A stretch of DNA of 64,000 bases from Caryophanales bacterium (lineage in GTDB: Bacteria > Bacillota > Bacilli > Bacillales > Bacillaceae_J). The position numbers and the translations under genes are program-made. The notes beneath the pieces were generated by a model, which saw nothing but the letters and a program-made list of their open reading frames with translations, made no database searches and had not been told where the DNA came from. The DNA is taken from assembly GCA_012840465.1 (NCBI GenBank), contig DULJ01000085.1, positions 1-64,000 on the forward strand, given 5' to 3'. How positions within the stretch are numbered: position 1 is the first letter of the stretch; each line of letters opens with the position of its first letter. Positions 16,886-25,770 of the stretch are shown piece after piece.

Positions 16886-16920
16886 CAGAGTAGATGAGCG
16901 AAGTCATCTTCTCTTTTTTC
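16886..16920 (+). terminator. Terminator surviving after the TctA remnant
   Basis: AGAGTAGATGA pairs with TCATCTTCTCT, followed by TTTTTTC. Confidence 0.75.
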
Positions 16921-16996
16921 ATGCCTTGTTTTTGCTGATAAAATAGATTACCTTTATTCAAGAGAAGGAACACTAACGAATAGGGGTCCATAAATA

Positions 16997-18442
16997 ATGA
17001 AGACTAAAAAAAGCTTTAAGGACTATCAATTAAGTGAAGAAATAATAAGCGCACTCGAAAGCTTGAATTATAAAAACCCGACTGAAGTTCAAACAGAGGT
17101 AATCCCACTTGCGTTAGCAAAAAGGGACCTAATTGTAAAATCCCAAACGGGAAGCGGGAAAACAGCCTCTTTCGGTATACCGCTTTGCGAGATGGTAGCG
17201 TGGGAGGAAAACAAGCCTCAAGCATTAATCCTTACGCCAACCCGCGAACTTGCTGCTCAAGTGAAAGAGGATGTAACGAATATTGGTCGATTTAAACGGA
17301 TCAAAGCAGTTGCCGTATATGGGAAGCAGTCGTTTGCAAAGCAGAAATTAGAGCTAAAGCAAAAGGCTCATGTAGTAGTTGGGACCCCTGGGCGGGTGCT
17401 AGATCATATTGAAAAAGGGACACTTGTGGTAGAACAACTTAAATTTTTAATTATTGATGAGGCAGACGAGATGCTAAACATGGGATTCATTGATCAAGTT
17501 GAAGCGATCATTAGGAAACTGCCGACAGAGCGAATGACTTGTGTTTTTTCAGCGACCTTGCCTGCTGATATCGAGAATCTCTGCCGTAAATATATGAAAG
17601 ATCCATTTAAGATTAATATTCAGGATAACGGGGTAACTACAGATAAAATTGAACATTCACTTTTAGTAGTAGGGCGGGAAGAAAAACTCCCCCTTCTCAA
17701 AGCTGTAATTACTATTGAAAACCCAGACAGTTGTATTATTTTTTGTGGAACCCAAGAAGAAGTGAATCATGTTCACAAGCAACTGAATCAATCAAAACTC
17801 CCATGTGAAAAATTACATGGAGGCCTGAATCAAGACGACCGGTTTGCAGTTATGAATGATTTTAAAAGAGGCAGGTTTCGTTTTTTAGTTGCTACAAACG
17901 TCGCGGGAAGAGGGATTGACATTGAGGATATTACATTGATCATCAATTATGACATGCCCCATGAAAAAGAAAACTATGTTCACCGCACTGGGAGAACAGG
18001 GCGTGCTGGTAAAACCGGAAAAGCGATAACATTTATGAAACCTCATGAAGAAAAGTATTTAACTGAGATTGAAAAATACTTAGGATTTGAAATTCATAGA
18101 ATTAATCCTCCTTCTGAGGAAAGAGTCCAGCAGGCAATGTCGGCTTTTAAGGCCAAGATTACCGAAAGACCTACACTAAAAGAAGATAAAAGTGCAAAAT
18201 TAAACCAAAACATCATGAGGTTATATTTTAATGGTGGCAAGAAAAAGAGGCTTCGGGCCGTGGATTTTGTAGGCACCATTGCAAAAATTGACGGTGTTAC
18301 AGCGGGTGACATTGGTATAATCACGATTCACGAAAATGAAACCTTTGTTGAAATATTAAATGGAAAAGGTCCACTCGTTTTACGTGCTATGAAGACAACA
18401 ACAGTAAAAGGCAAACTTTTAAAGATTCATAAAGCTAAATAA
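16997..18442 (+). CDS. dbpA: ATP-dependent RNA helicase DbpA (YxiN type)
   Basis: 481 residues, matching B. subtilis DbpA/YxiN. DEAD-box motifs in order: PTEVQ (Q motif), [10 protein letters not shown] (Walker A), [39 protein letters not shown] and [10 protein letters not shown]. The C-terminal ~75 residues form the RRM-like domain ([21 protein letters not shown]) that recognises hairpin 92 of 23S rRNA, so it acts in late 50S ribosome assembly. ATG 16997 is preceded by TAGGGGTCC. It is a single gene. Confidence 0.95.
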   Translation: MKTKKSFKDYQLSEEIISALESLNYKNPTEVQTEVIPLALAKRDLIVKSQTGSGKTASFGIPLCEMVAWEENKPQALILTPTRELAAQVKEDVTNIGRFKRIKAVAVYGKQSFAKQKLELKQKAHVVVGTPGRVLDHIEKGTLVVEQLKFLIIDEADEMLNMGFIDQVEAIIRKLPTERMTCVFSATLPADIENLCRKYMKDPFKINIQDNGVTTDKIEHSLLVVGREEKLPLLKAVITIENPDSCIIFCGTQEEVNHVHKQLNQSKLPCEKLHGGLNQDDRFAVMNDFKRGRFRFLVATNVAGRGIDIEDITLIINYDMPHEKENYVHRTGRTGRAGKTGKAITFMKPHEEKYLTEIEKYLGFEIHRINPPSEERVQQAMSAFKAKITERPTLKEDKSAKLNQNIMRLYFNGGKKKRLRAVDFVGTIAKIDGVTAGDIGIITIHENETFVEILNGKGPLVLRAMKTTTVKGKLLKIHKAK

Positions 18443-18549
18443 GCGGGACAGTAATCTGCCCCGCTTGCGTAAACATCATGATTTTCTCCATTGCGATCCA
18501 GTTGGAGATGCTCATCTTAGGGATGGAGAGCTCGACCTTGTGTCCCGTC

Positions 18550-20307
18550 CTAAATGAAATCGACTTCGACCCATTTGCGCACACTATTTATAAACCAAAC
18601 CTTGGTGCTTTTCTTCAAGTCAGACATAGTTACTCTTCTTTCCTTGATTTTCCCTTTATTGATTAATGATTCCCGAAAAGTACCGGCTAATAAGCCACTA
18701 GCAATCGTTGGCGTCCACAGTTGACCATCTATCTCAAGGACAACATTCCCGTTTGTAAATTCCGTTAATTCTTCTGATTCATTCCAAAGAAGTACATCGA
18801 AGACATCTGGGGATTTCTTTTGGAATTGAGTATATACATCTCTATATGTCGTTTTATGATATAAGAATGGATTATCTTTTGTGATAGGTTCGTCTGCTAG
18901 TTTTACCTTCAGTGGTTCTTCTAGTTGGGTAATTGGGCTAGCTTCAATAGTTACCTTTCCACTTATTGATAAGAGGAGACGCACCTTCAATCTTCCCATC
19001 TTATTTTCTTTAGCAAAGTCTTGCAGTGCTTTATGAATGACGTCTCGATTAAAGGGAAATCGACTAAAGTATTGAGCCGAGTTTTGCAAACGCTTGAGGT
19101 GTTCCTCTAATAAGAAATATTCTCCGTCTTTTAATAATAAACTTTCAAGCAGTTGGAACTCTGGGCGCTCCTCCTCAAGGAATCTTGCTTTCTCAAGTAT
19201 TTCATTATACTCTCCTTCCATAGTTGAATCCCATGTGACACCACCGCCAACCCCGTAGGTTGCCTGACCCGAGTGCTGGTCGATGACGACCGTTCTAATC
19301 GGTACATTAAAGATTGCTTCTTTTTGTGGTGTTATAAAGCCGATAGCTCCGCAATATACTTCGCGTGGGGTTGATTCTAGGTCGTTAATTATCTCCATTG
19401 TCCGGATTTTTGGTGCCCCAGTGATGGAACCGCATGGGAAAAGTGCTTTAAAGATGTCGACGAGTGTGGTATTTTCAGATACTTTTGCAGTTATAGTTGA
19501 TGTCATCTGATGAACGGTTGGGTATCGTTCTATTTCAAAAAGTTTTGAAACATGAACCGAACCGGTTTCGGCAATCATTCCTAAGTCATTGCGAAGTAAA
19601 TCGACAATCATGACATTCTCAGCGCGATTTTTTTCTGAATGATAGAGCCACTTGGCTATTGCTTCATCTTCTGTTATGGAATTTCCGCGTTTAGCAGTAC
19701 CCTTCATTGGGCGTGTCGTTATCTGTTCTTCTTTTAAATGGAAAAAAAGTTCAGGTGAAGCAGAAATTATACTATGTTCTCCCGTATTGATATAAGCGCA
19801 ATAATTTGAGGCTTGCGCTCTTCTTAATTTTTCAAAAAAGGCGATATCGTCTCCTTGAAATTGAGAGGTAAGTCGAATTGTATAGTTGACTTGATATGTA
19901 TCACCGCTTGCAATAAATTGTTTGATAGCTGAAATCGCAGACTGGTATTCATCCATACTAACGGAAGGCTGCCATTTCGTAGTATTGTATGTGCCCGAGC
20001 TACTTAACGAATAATGCTGGGGCTCCGAAAATAGGCCAAACCATAAAAGCGGCATCGAATGTTCTTCATTTACATTCAAAGCTTTCTCAAAAGCAGCTGC
20101 ACTTTCGTAGGATAGAAATCCTGCAGCATAGAATCCGTTGTTTACGGCATCCTGTACTAATTGCAGGCTCGGTAGCACCTCATTTATTGTGCGGGCAACA
20201 ATGATCTTTTGCGGATTGCAAAACGTAAGCGGGTTGATTTCACCGGAAAAATCAACATATTCAAAGGATAAAAGTGGTCCGTGGTGTGTTTTGTTCTCTG
20301 TTTGCAT
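18550..20307 (-). CDS. pabB: Fused aminodeoxychorismate synthase component I / lyase (PabB-PabC)
   Basis: 585 residues. Residues ~1-380 are the chorismate-binding PabB part; the RPMKGT motif has the lysine typical of aminodeoxychorismate synthase in place of the alanine of anthranilate synthase, and CGSITGAPK follows. Residues ~380-585 are a class IV aminotransferase-like lyase (PabC), with the probable PLP lysine at about 485 in LYHKTTYRD, then EFTNGN and GLLAGTFRE. One chain would therefore make p-aminobenzoate for folate from chorismate, given a PabA-type glutaminase encoded elsewhere. ATG 20307 has AAAGGAA 8-9 bases upstream. It is divergent from the TetR gene, across the operator array. 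Confidence 0.92.
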   Translation of the reverse strand: MQTENKTHHGPLLSFEYVDFSGEINPLTFCNPQKIIVARTINEVLPSLQLVQDAVNNGFYAAGFLSYESAAAFEKALNVNEEHSMPLLWFGLFSEPQHYSLSSSGTYNTTKWQPSVSMDEYQSAISAIKQFIASGDTYQVNYTIRLTSQFQGDDIAFFEKLRRAQASNYCAYINTGEHSIISASPELFFHLKEEQITTRPMKGTAKRGNSITEDEAIAKWLYHSEKNRAENVMIVDLLRNDLGMIAETGSVHVSKLFEIERYPTVHQMTSTITAKVSENTTLVDIFKALFPCGSITGAPKIRTMEIINDLESTPREVYCGAIGFITPQKEAIFNVPIRTVVIDQHSGQATYGVGGGVTWDSTMEGEYNEILEKARFLEEERPEFQLLESLLLKDGEYFLLEEHLKRLQNSAQYFSRFPFNRDVIHKALQDFAKENKMGRLKVRLLLSISGKVTIEASPITQLEEPLKVKLADEPITKDNPFLYHKTTYRDVYTQFQKKSPDVFDVLLWNESEELTEFTNGNVVLEIDGQLWTPTIASGLLAGTFRESLINKGKIKERRVTMSDLKKSTKVWFINSVRKWVEVDFI

Positions 20308-20408
20308 ATATTTAGTTCCTTTTCATTAGAGTTTTGTTTCATAATAACACATTTGAATCTTGGACAGAGAATCCGCCCCACCGTCCCAAGCCAGACCCTG
20401 TGGCTCAA

Positions 20409-20494
20409 AATTAAATGACATATTGTCATTTAATTGTTGACTTATGACACGGTGTCACTTAAAATCGAGGTATAAAGGACGTGACAAACTGTCA
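20409..20494 (+). promoter_or_regulatory. Triple TGACA-N3-TGTCA operator array
   Basis: Three palindromes with the same core occur at 20416-20428 (spacer TAT, extended to a 27-base near-perfect palindrome 20409-20435), 20445-20457 (CGG) and 20482-20494 (AAC). A degenerate fourth (TGACACATATGTA) starts near 20538. The middle one fills the promoter spacer. It is most likely bound by the adjacent TetR protein. Confidence 0.75.
20437..20465 (+). promoter_or_regulatory. Sigma-A promoter of the TetR gene
   Basis: TTGACT (20437-20442), exactly 17 bases, then TAAAAT (20460-20465). The spacer contains the second operator, so bound repressor would exclude RNA polymerase. Confidence 0.75.
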
Positions 20495-20603
20495 TAATAA
20501 GAAATAAAGAAAATAATTTAAGGTTTCGACATCGTTATGACACATATGTACGTTACCATTAACGGAAAGGGTAAATAGTTCCGAATGAACAGGAGGTATT
20601 ATT

Positions 20604-21218
20604 TTGCCCAAAATTACTTTTTTAAATTTGGCAGATGACAAAAGACAATTATTGATTGAAGCACTTGAACAAGAGTTTTCCAGAGTTCCATTATATCATG
20701 CCTCGATTTCTAATATTGTTAAAGCGGCGAACATACCGAGAGGAAGTTTTTATCAATATTTCGAGGATAAAGAGGATGCTTACTTCTTTTTATTAAAGGA
20801 ACAAATACTTAAAAATAAAGAAAATTTTATTTTATCTTTGCAAAAGTGTGAGGGTGACTTATTTGAGACGATGACTGAATTGTATCGCTTAACTGTAATA
20901 GAATTATCAAAAGGTGAAAATATTAATTTTTTAAAAAATGTCTTTTTGAATATGACGCATGAAATTGAGAATAAATTTAATGAAATATTTCATGCAGACG
21001 GCGATATCGAACATTTTAAAAAAATAAGCTTGCTTATTAAAAGAGATGATTTGAATGTTGCCAATGAGAAAGAATTATTTCATCTTATGAAAATAGTCAT
21101 AACGATCACATTACGCAATCTAATTGAAAAATTCGCACAAAATTTAACTGAAAAAGAAGCTATGAATAATTACTTAATTGAAATTGAATTATTGAAAAAA
21201 GGATTAAAGAAAATCTAA
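20604..21218 (+). CDS. TetR/AcrR family transcriptional regulator
   Basis: 204 residues. The N-terminal helix-turn-helix reads ALEQEFSRVPLYHASISNIVKAANIPRGSFYQYFEDKEDAY, the standard TetR DNA-binding domain. The rest is a helical ligand-binding domain with no recognisable ligand motif. The start is TTG 20604, 7 bases after AGGAGGT. Its own promoter holds a palindrome in the spacer, so autorepression is expected. The Spx-like gene follows about 20 bases downstream with no terminator between, so it is probably co-regulated. Confidence 0.88.
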   Translation: MPKITFLNLADDKRQLLIEALEQEFSRVPLYHASISNIVKAANIPRGSFYQYFEDKEDAYFFLLKEQILKNKENFILSLQKCEGDLFETMTELYRLTVIELSKGENINFLKNVFLNMTHEIENKFNEIFHADGDIEHFKKISLLIKRDDLNVANEKELFHLMKIVITITLRNLIEKFAQNLTEKEAMNNYLIEIELLKKGLKKI

Positions 21219-21238
21219 GACAGAAGGGATGTTTGTTG

Positions 21239-21649
21239 ATGACTGTAACAATTTATGGGTCCCCGTGTGAGTCGTTTCGAAAGGCGAAAGAATGGTTTGA
21301 AAAACATAGTATTCCCTATGTTGAAAGAAATATTTTTAAAAATCCGTTAACAGTCCATGAGCTTCAAGAGGTACTTTCATTAACATCAGAGGGAACAGAT
21401 GAAATTATCGCATCTAGATCAAAAATCTATAAAGATCTTGAACTAGATTTTGAGGATCTTTCCCTATTGGAATTATTAAATTTAGTTGAAAGTCATCCGG
21501 GCTTATTGCGAAACCCCATTATTATTGATAATAAAAAAATGGTAATCGGCTATAATGAAGATGATATCCGGAAGTTCCTTCCTAGGAAAGTTCGTAAACG
21601 CCAATGGCTACAATTATATACGCAACAATTATCGATGGTGGATGGTTAA
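21239..21649 (+). CDS. Spx/ArsC-family regulator paralogue lacking Cys13
   Basis: 136 residues, aligning along its length with Spx (ERNIFKNPLTVHEL, GTDEIIASRSK, HPGLLRNPIIID, VGYNEDDIRKFLPRKVR-like ending). Spx binds the RNA polymerase alpha C-terminal domain and reprograms transcription in thiol stress; a Cys10-Cys13 disulfide switches it. Here Cys10 is kept but position 13 is Phe (PCESFRKA), so that switch cannot form. Its C-terminus is basic (KRQWLQLYTQQ), unlike the usual ClpXP-recognised tail. I choose ATG 21239 over TTG 21233. It is probably co-transcribed with the TetR gene. Confidence 0.85.
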   Translation: MTVTIYGSPCESFRKAKEWFEKHSIPYVERNIFKNPLTVHELQEVLSLTSEGTDEIIASRSKIYKDLELDFEDLSLLELLNLVESHPGLLRNPIIIDNKKMVIGYNEDDIRKFLPRKVRKRQWLQLYTQQLSMVDG

Positions 21650-21718
21650 CATATGTTATTCATCTGCCTTTTTTGTCCGGTTCCAGCGTTTCGATTTGTC
21701 ACGCAAAAAATCTGGGTG

Positions 21719-21740
21719 CAAATACGCCAAGGCGAATTTG
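21719..21740 (+). repeat. 22-bp hairpin repeat, copy 1
   Basis: CAAATACGCC directly followed by AAGGCGAATTTG. The reverse complement recurs at 33647-33668 with one mismatch. Confidence 0.6.
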
Positions 21741-21786
21741 ATATATGATAGAATTTAGAAAAGAACGGTAAAGTGAGGGGTTAAAT

Positions 21787-24216
21787 ATGAACATACAAGA
21801 ATACGAAAATGTTTTATCAATTCATCGGGTACCTGCATCAAAGCTTCGTTCTGAGTTTGAATCAGAAAATTTTTCATTTGAGACAACAGATGATCTTGAA
21901 AAACTGCCCAATGAAATGATTGGGCAGAACCGTGCTGAAAAGGCAATGAATTTTGGACTGACCGTAGAACAATCAGACTACAACTTGTTCGTTGTTGGTC
22001 CTGCAGGTACTGGCAGGATGACGTACACCTTAGATAGTGTTAAAAAGGTTGCGAAGCTACGAGAAGTGCCTACTGATTGGTGCTACGTCTATAACTTTGA
22101 AAATCCAGATATGCCACTAGTAATCTCTTTTCCAGCTGGGATGGGTCAAAAATTCCAACGGGAAATTGAAGTTTTATTAATTGATATAGAACGACTCATT
22201 CGCTCCGCTTTTACAAGTGAAGTATTTGAAAAAGAGAAACGGAGAATACTAGATGAATTTCGGGATGAAATCGAAGAGCTTTGGGAACAGACGGATGCCT
22301 ATGCACTTGATAATCAAATCAAAATAGAACGGACACCTACAGGAATTGAAACAATCCCGCTCCTTTTTGGCCGTCCGGTGGAAATAAAAGAGTTTGAACA
22401 ACTAGCTGACACGAACAAAAAGATGATTAAGGATAGAGAAAATCTAGTTGAGAATAAAATCGATGAAACCATCTATCAAATCCTAAAAATAGAAGACCAA
22501 TTAAGAAAAAAGGTAAATCAATTTATGATGGAAACAGCTGCTAATGCCATTCAGGAGCTTTTTCAACCATTAAGAGAAACTTATAAAGAAAATAAAAAAG
22601 TTCTTGAATACCTTGAAGCCTATTTTCATGATGTCGTTACTCACTTTTCATTTTTTATCGAGGACAAGCCAGAAGATGAGCAGCAAAATATTATGAATGC
22701 ACTGATGGGGTCTAAAGAACAATACCTTCGTCGCTACACGATCAATTTATTTGTCAGCCAAAGAAACTTAAATGGGGCACCAATCATTTATGAAACAAAT
22801 CCAACCTACCATAATTTATTCGGAAAGGTTGAATACCATGGTTCATTGGGAAGTTGGGACACAGACTTCACCTTAGTGAAACCGGGAGCACTGCATCTCG
22901 CCAATGGTGGTTACTTAATCCTCCAAGCTACAGAACTCTTGCAACATCCGAATGCTTGGATTCGTCTAAAAAGAGCCCTGCAAACGGGTAGTATTCAGAT
23001 TGAGAATTTAAATGAGGATAATGGTTTAATTCCAACAAGTGGAATTAAACCAGAGCCGATTCCGTTGAATCTGAAAGTTATTATTATTGGCTCCTATTAT
23101 CTTTATGATTTTCTAGCAGAATTCGATGAGGACTTTCATAAGCTTTTCAAAGTAAAAGTGGAATTTGTGACACTAATGGACAAGGATCAAGAAAACAGCT
23201 GGAAAATGGCCCGTTTTGTGAAAAAATTCGTGGACCAAGAAGGGTTGCTCCCATTCCATCGCAGGGCAATTGCAAAGGTGATTGATTACAGTTCCCGCTT
23301 AGTTGATGAACAATCAAAGCTATCAACAAATTTTCACGAAATCACAAAGGTTTTAGTTGAATCTAGTTATTGGGCAAAGGTGGATAATGAATCTATTGTT
23401 GATGGCCAACACGTCGGAAAAGCGCTATCCGAGAAAGCACTTCGCTCCAATCATGTAACAGAACAGTACCGGGAAATGATTAATAATGGCACGATTATGG
23501 TTGAAACAGATGATTCGCGGATCGGGCAAATTAATGGTCTTGCTGTTCTAGGTACGAGGGATTCGGTATTTGGAATTCCAACGAAAATTACGGCTCAAAC
23601 CTTTGTTGGAAAGAGCGGGATTATGAATATTGAAAGAGAGGCTGCTTTGAGTGGTCAAATTCATAATAAAGGTATGATGATTTTAACCGGCTTCCTTTCC
23701 GGTGAATTTGCAAAAAATCGCCCAATTCCATTATCAGCAAGCATCACCTTTGAACAAACGTATTCAACAATTGATGGTGATAGTGCCTCCAGTACGGAAT
23801 TGTATGTCTTGTTATCTTCGCTCGCCGATGTGCCAATTAATCAAGGCATCGCAGTTACGGGATCAGTAAACCAATGGGGAGAAATCCAATCCATCGGTGG
23901 CGTAAATGAAAAAATCGAGGGCTTTTACCATATTTGTAAAGAGAGAGGCCTAACAGGCAAACAAGGTGTTATCATTCCAAAGCAAAATGTTCAAAATTTA
24001 ATGCTTGAAGATGATGTTGTTGAAGCAGTCAAACAGGATCAGTTCCATATTTGGGCAGTCAGCCATATTGCGGAAGGTATTGAAATATTAACGGGAATTA
24101 GTGCAGGAAATGTTCGAAACGAAAAAGGAAAATATCCTGCAAACACTATTTTTGCAAAAGTTGAAGAACGTTTCAACAAAATGTATGAGTCAACGAAAAA
24201 AATAAAGAATGTATAA
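21787..24216 (+). CDS. Lon-like ATP-dependent protease (AAA_32 / LonH type)
   Basis: 809 residues. The N-terminal half is an AAA_32-type ATPase in which the Walker A reads GPAGTGRMT, with arginine for lysine, and a long coiled-coil insertion occupies ~residues 140-300. The C-terminal ~200 residues are a Lon S16 protease: catalytic Ser in DGDSASSTE and catalytic Lys in GGVNEKIEGF, with VTGSVNQWGEIQSIGG between. It is related to E. coli YcbZ/LonH and is a soluble cytosolic protease with unknown targets. ATG 21787 follows GTGAGGGG. Single gene. Confidence 0.88.
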   Translation: MNIQEYENVLSIHRVPASKLRSEFESENFSFETTDDLEKLPNEMIGQNRAEKAMNFGLTVEQSDYNLFVVGPAGTGRMTYTLDSVKKVAKLREVPTDWCYVYNFENPDMPLVISFPAGMGQKFQREIEVLLIDIERLIRSAFTSEVFEKEKRRILDEFRDEIEELWEQTDAYALDNQIKIERTPTGIETIPLLFGRPVEIKEFEQLADTNKKMIKDRENLVENKIDETIYQILKIEDQLRKKVNQFMMETAANAIQELFQPLRETYKENKKVLEYLEAYFHDVVTHFSFFIEDKPEDEQQNIMNALMGSKEQYLRRYTINLFVSQRNLNGAPIIYETNPTYHNLFGKVEYHGSLGSWDTDFTLVKPGALHLANGGYLILQATELLQHPNAWIRLKRALQTGSIQIENLNEDNGLIPTSGIKPEPIPLNLKVIIIGSYYLYDFLAEFDEDFHKLFKVKVEFVTLMDKDQENSWKMARFVKKFVDQEGLLPFHRRAIAKVIDYSSRLVDEQSKLSTNFHEITKVLVESSYWAKVDNESIVDGQHVGKALSEKALRSNHVTEQYREMINNGTIMVETDDSRIGQINGLAVLGTRDSVFGIPTKITAQTFVGKSGIMNIEREAALSGQIHNKGMMILTGFLSGEFAKNRPIPLSASITFEQTYSTIDGDSASSTELYVLLSSLADVPINQGIAVTGSVNQWGEIQSIGGVNEKIEGFYHICKERGLTGKQGVIIPKQNVQNLMLEDDVVEAVKQDQFHIWAVSHIAEGIEILTGISAGNVRNEKGKYPANTIFAKVEERFNKMYESTKKIKNV

Positions 24217-24220
24217 TGTG

Positions 24221-24253
24221 GGTTACGGGGGGCGTATGAGCGCCCCCGTAACG
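24221..24253 (+). terminator. GC-rich hairpin between convergent genes
   Basis: GTTACGGGGGGCG pairs with CGCCCCCGTAAC around TATGAG. No strong T tract follows on either strand, so it may act as a barrier or weak terminator for both the Lon-like gene and the TusA operon. Confidence 0.6.
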
Positions 24254-24257
24254 AAAT

Positions 24258-24500
24258 CTATTTAGTTACGCGAATATAAAAATATAAATCAGTTCCTTGT
24301 TTTTCCGGTTCGGTTATCAATTCATACCCATGCTTAACAACTTCCTCGGGCACACTGATGAAAGATTGAGGACAATCAGCGATCACTTGTAGTGTTTCAC
24401 CAGTTTTCATTGTTTGTAACGCATCCAGCGTATACATGACTGGGTATGGTCAAGGTTCTCCACGGATATCTAATACAAAGTCTATTGCTTCTTCGTTCAT
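24258..24500 (-). CDS. TusA-family sulfur/selenium carrier with in-frame UGA at the catalytic Cys (candidate selenoprotein)
   Basis: 80 codons on the minus strand from ATG 24500 to TAG 24258, behind a strong GGAGGGTG 7 bases upstream. The product starts MNEEAIDFVLDIRGEP, then codon 17 is TGA (24452-24450), then PYPVMYTLDALQTMKTG. TusA proteins have LDxRGxxCPxP here; the catalytic Cys that carries sulfur is exactly the position of the TGA. All other codons are open and family-like (GETLQVIADCPQSF, then ends in YFYIRVTK). An imperfect stem-loop follows the UGA (24448-24420). The gene starts 22 bases after the YedE-type permease stop, so one operon. I infer selenocysteine at residue 17. A nonsense mutation of TGT/TGC to TGA cannot be excluded; the selA/B/C/D genes are not in this window. 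Confidence 0.75.
24420..24448 (-). promoter_or_regulatory. Candidate bacterial SECIS stem-loop after the UGA
   Basis: In the mRNA, CCAGU (24443-24439) pairs with GCUGG (24429-24425) around a 9-base loop CAUGUAUAC that contains a G. Below a C/A mismatch, further pairs extend to 24448/24420. The apical loop is 12-20 bases after the UGA, slightly closer than the E. coli fdhF element. Only folding and comparison can confirm it. Confidence 0.4.
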
Positions 24501-24522
24501 ATTTTTTCACCCTCCATATAAA

Positions 24523-25770
24523 TTATTGTTTAATAGCAGGTTTGACAATGTAAGTTTCTTTTGGGGCGGGGGTTTTCAACCCTTTTCCATAACGATAATG
24601 CTTTTCCCACCAATTGGATAATAAAAACCATGCAACAAGCAAGCCCATTGTTCCAAACAGCGCCTGATAAGGTCCCCATACCTCAATTAAATTCAATTTA
24701 GGCCATCCTTCTGTTAAAACGCTGTAAAAACCAAGGTGATCCCAGGCGTATGCAAGTACTGTTGCACCAACAATATTCCCAAAACCGACAACCCAAAAGA
24801 GAACCTGACCTTCCATTGCACGGTACATCCAACCGGTTTCACAACCCCCAGCAAGAACGATACCAAGTCCAAATAAAAGACCACCAATAAAAGTACTTGG
24901 TGCTGCTGGTTTAATAACAGCTTCCATTCCAGATTGAAGAAAGATAAATGTAAGCATTACACTTATGCCAATTCCTACAGCTAATGCTTTGGTCATAGTG
25001 GCACGTCCGCTGACCCATAAATCACGAAATGCAGAGGTAAAACAAATTTGCCCTCTTTCTATAAGAATACCAAATCCAGCTCCAAATACCGCTGCAGTAG
25101 CTAATAACGCTTTACCATTTGCAACATATGAAACTAGTATAATAGCAAAAATGAAGGCAATGCCAATCCCAAGATAAACTTGAATATTACTATTTTTGAC
25201 CTGTTTTGGTACGGCTTTACTTAAAGTTGGTTTCTTTCTTTGAAGATTGGGCTTTCCACGCCACCATGTTGTATTAATCACTTTTACTCCTAAGTATGTT
25301 CCAATGCCAGTTGTCACCATGAAAATCCATGAGTGGAAAGAAAACTGTGGGATTCCTGTGAAAAATGCTGCTAAATTACAGCCTAAGGCCAAACGTGCAC
25401 CAAATCCGGCAATAAGTCCACCAATGAAAGCTTGAACTAGACGCCGTTTTTGTTGTGGAACACGAATTTTAAAACTTTTGCCTAGCAAAACGGTAATTAA
25501 GGCACCCGCAAACATTCCAATGATAATCCAACCATCGGTGCGGGTAAAGGTTGTTCCGTTCATGGTGACAAGATTAAAATAAGCCCAATCAGAAATATCG
25601 ACACCGAAAAATTGAAGTAAATGGCCACCGAATCGGGTAAACTCACCTGTTACTGCCCATACAGTTCCGGTCAATGCAAAATATAAAGCACTAAGTACCC
25701 CAGCTAATCCAACTGCAACATAAGGATTCCAGTAATTCACAAAGACTTTCTTATAAAATGATTTAAACAC
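24523..25770 (-). CDS. YeeE/YedE family permease (selenium/sulfur transport)
   Basis: 415 residues with about ten membrane helices in two related halves. The hallmark cysteines are in LALGCNLAAFF and LAGGCETGWMYRAMEGQ, on which thiolate or selenium species are thought to relay. YeeE of this family takes up thiosulfate; YedE has been linked to selenium metabolism by genome comparison. The start is GTG 25770, with GGAG about 10 bases upstream. The TusA-family gene follows 22 bases downstream, a common pairing in which the soluble carrier receives the imported sulfur or selenium. Confidence 0.88.
   Translation of the reverse strand: MFKSFYKKVFVNYWNPYVAVGLAGVLSALYFALTGTVWAVTGEFTRFGGHLLQFFGVDISDWAYFNLVTMNGTTFTRTDGWIIIGMFAGALITVLLGKSFKIRVPQQKRRLVQAFIGGLIAGFGARLALGCNLAAFFTGIPQFSFHSWIFMVTTGIGTYLGVKVINTTWWRGKPNLQRKKPTLSKAVPKQVKNSNIQVYLGIGIAFIFAIILVSYVANGKALLATAAVFGAGFGILIERGQICFTSAFRDLWVSGRATMTKALAVGIGISVMLTFIFLQSGMEAVIKPAAPSTFIGGLLFGLGIVLAGGCETGWMYRAMEGQVLFWVVGFGNIVGATVLAYAWDHLGFYSVLTEGWPKLNLIEVWGPYQALFGTMGLLVAWFLLSNWWEKHYRYGKGLKTPAPKETYIVKPAIKQ

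Noticed and set aside
24258-24500. Simple frameshift or fully degraded TusA pseudogene
   Set aside because: The frame is intact apart from one TGA at the one position where selenocysteine would make sense, and the ribosome binding site is strong; a nonsense mutation remains possible but is not preferred.
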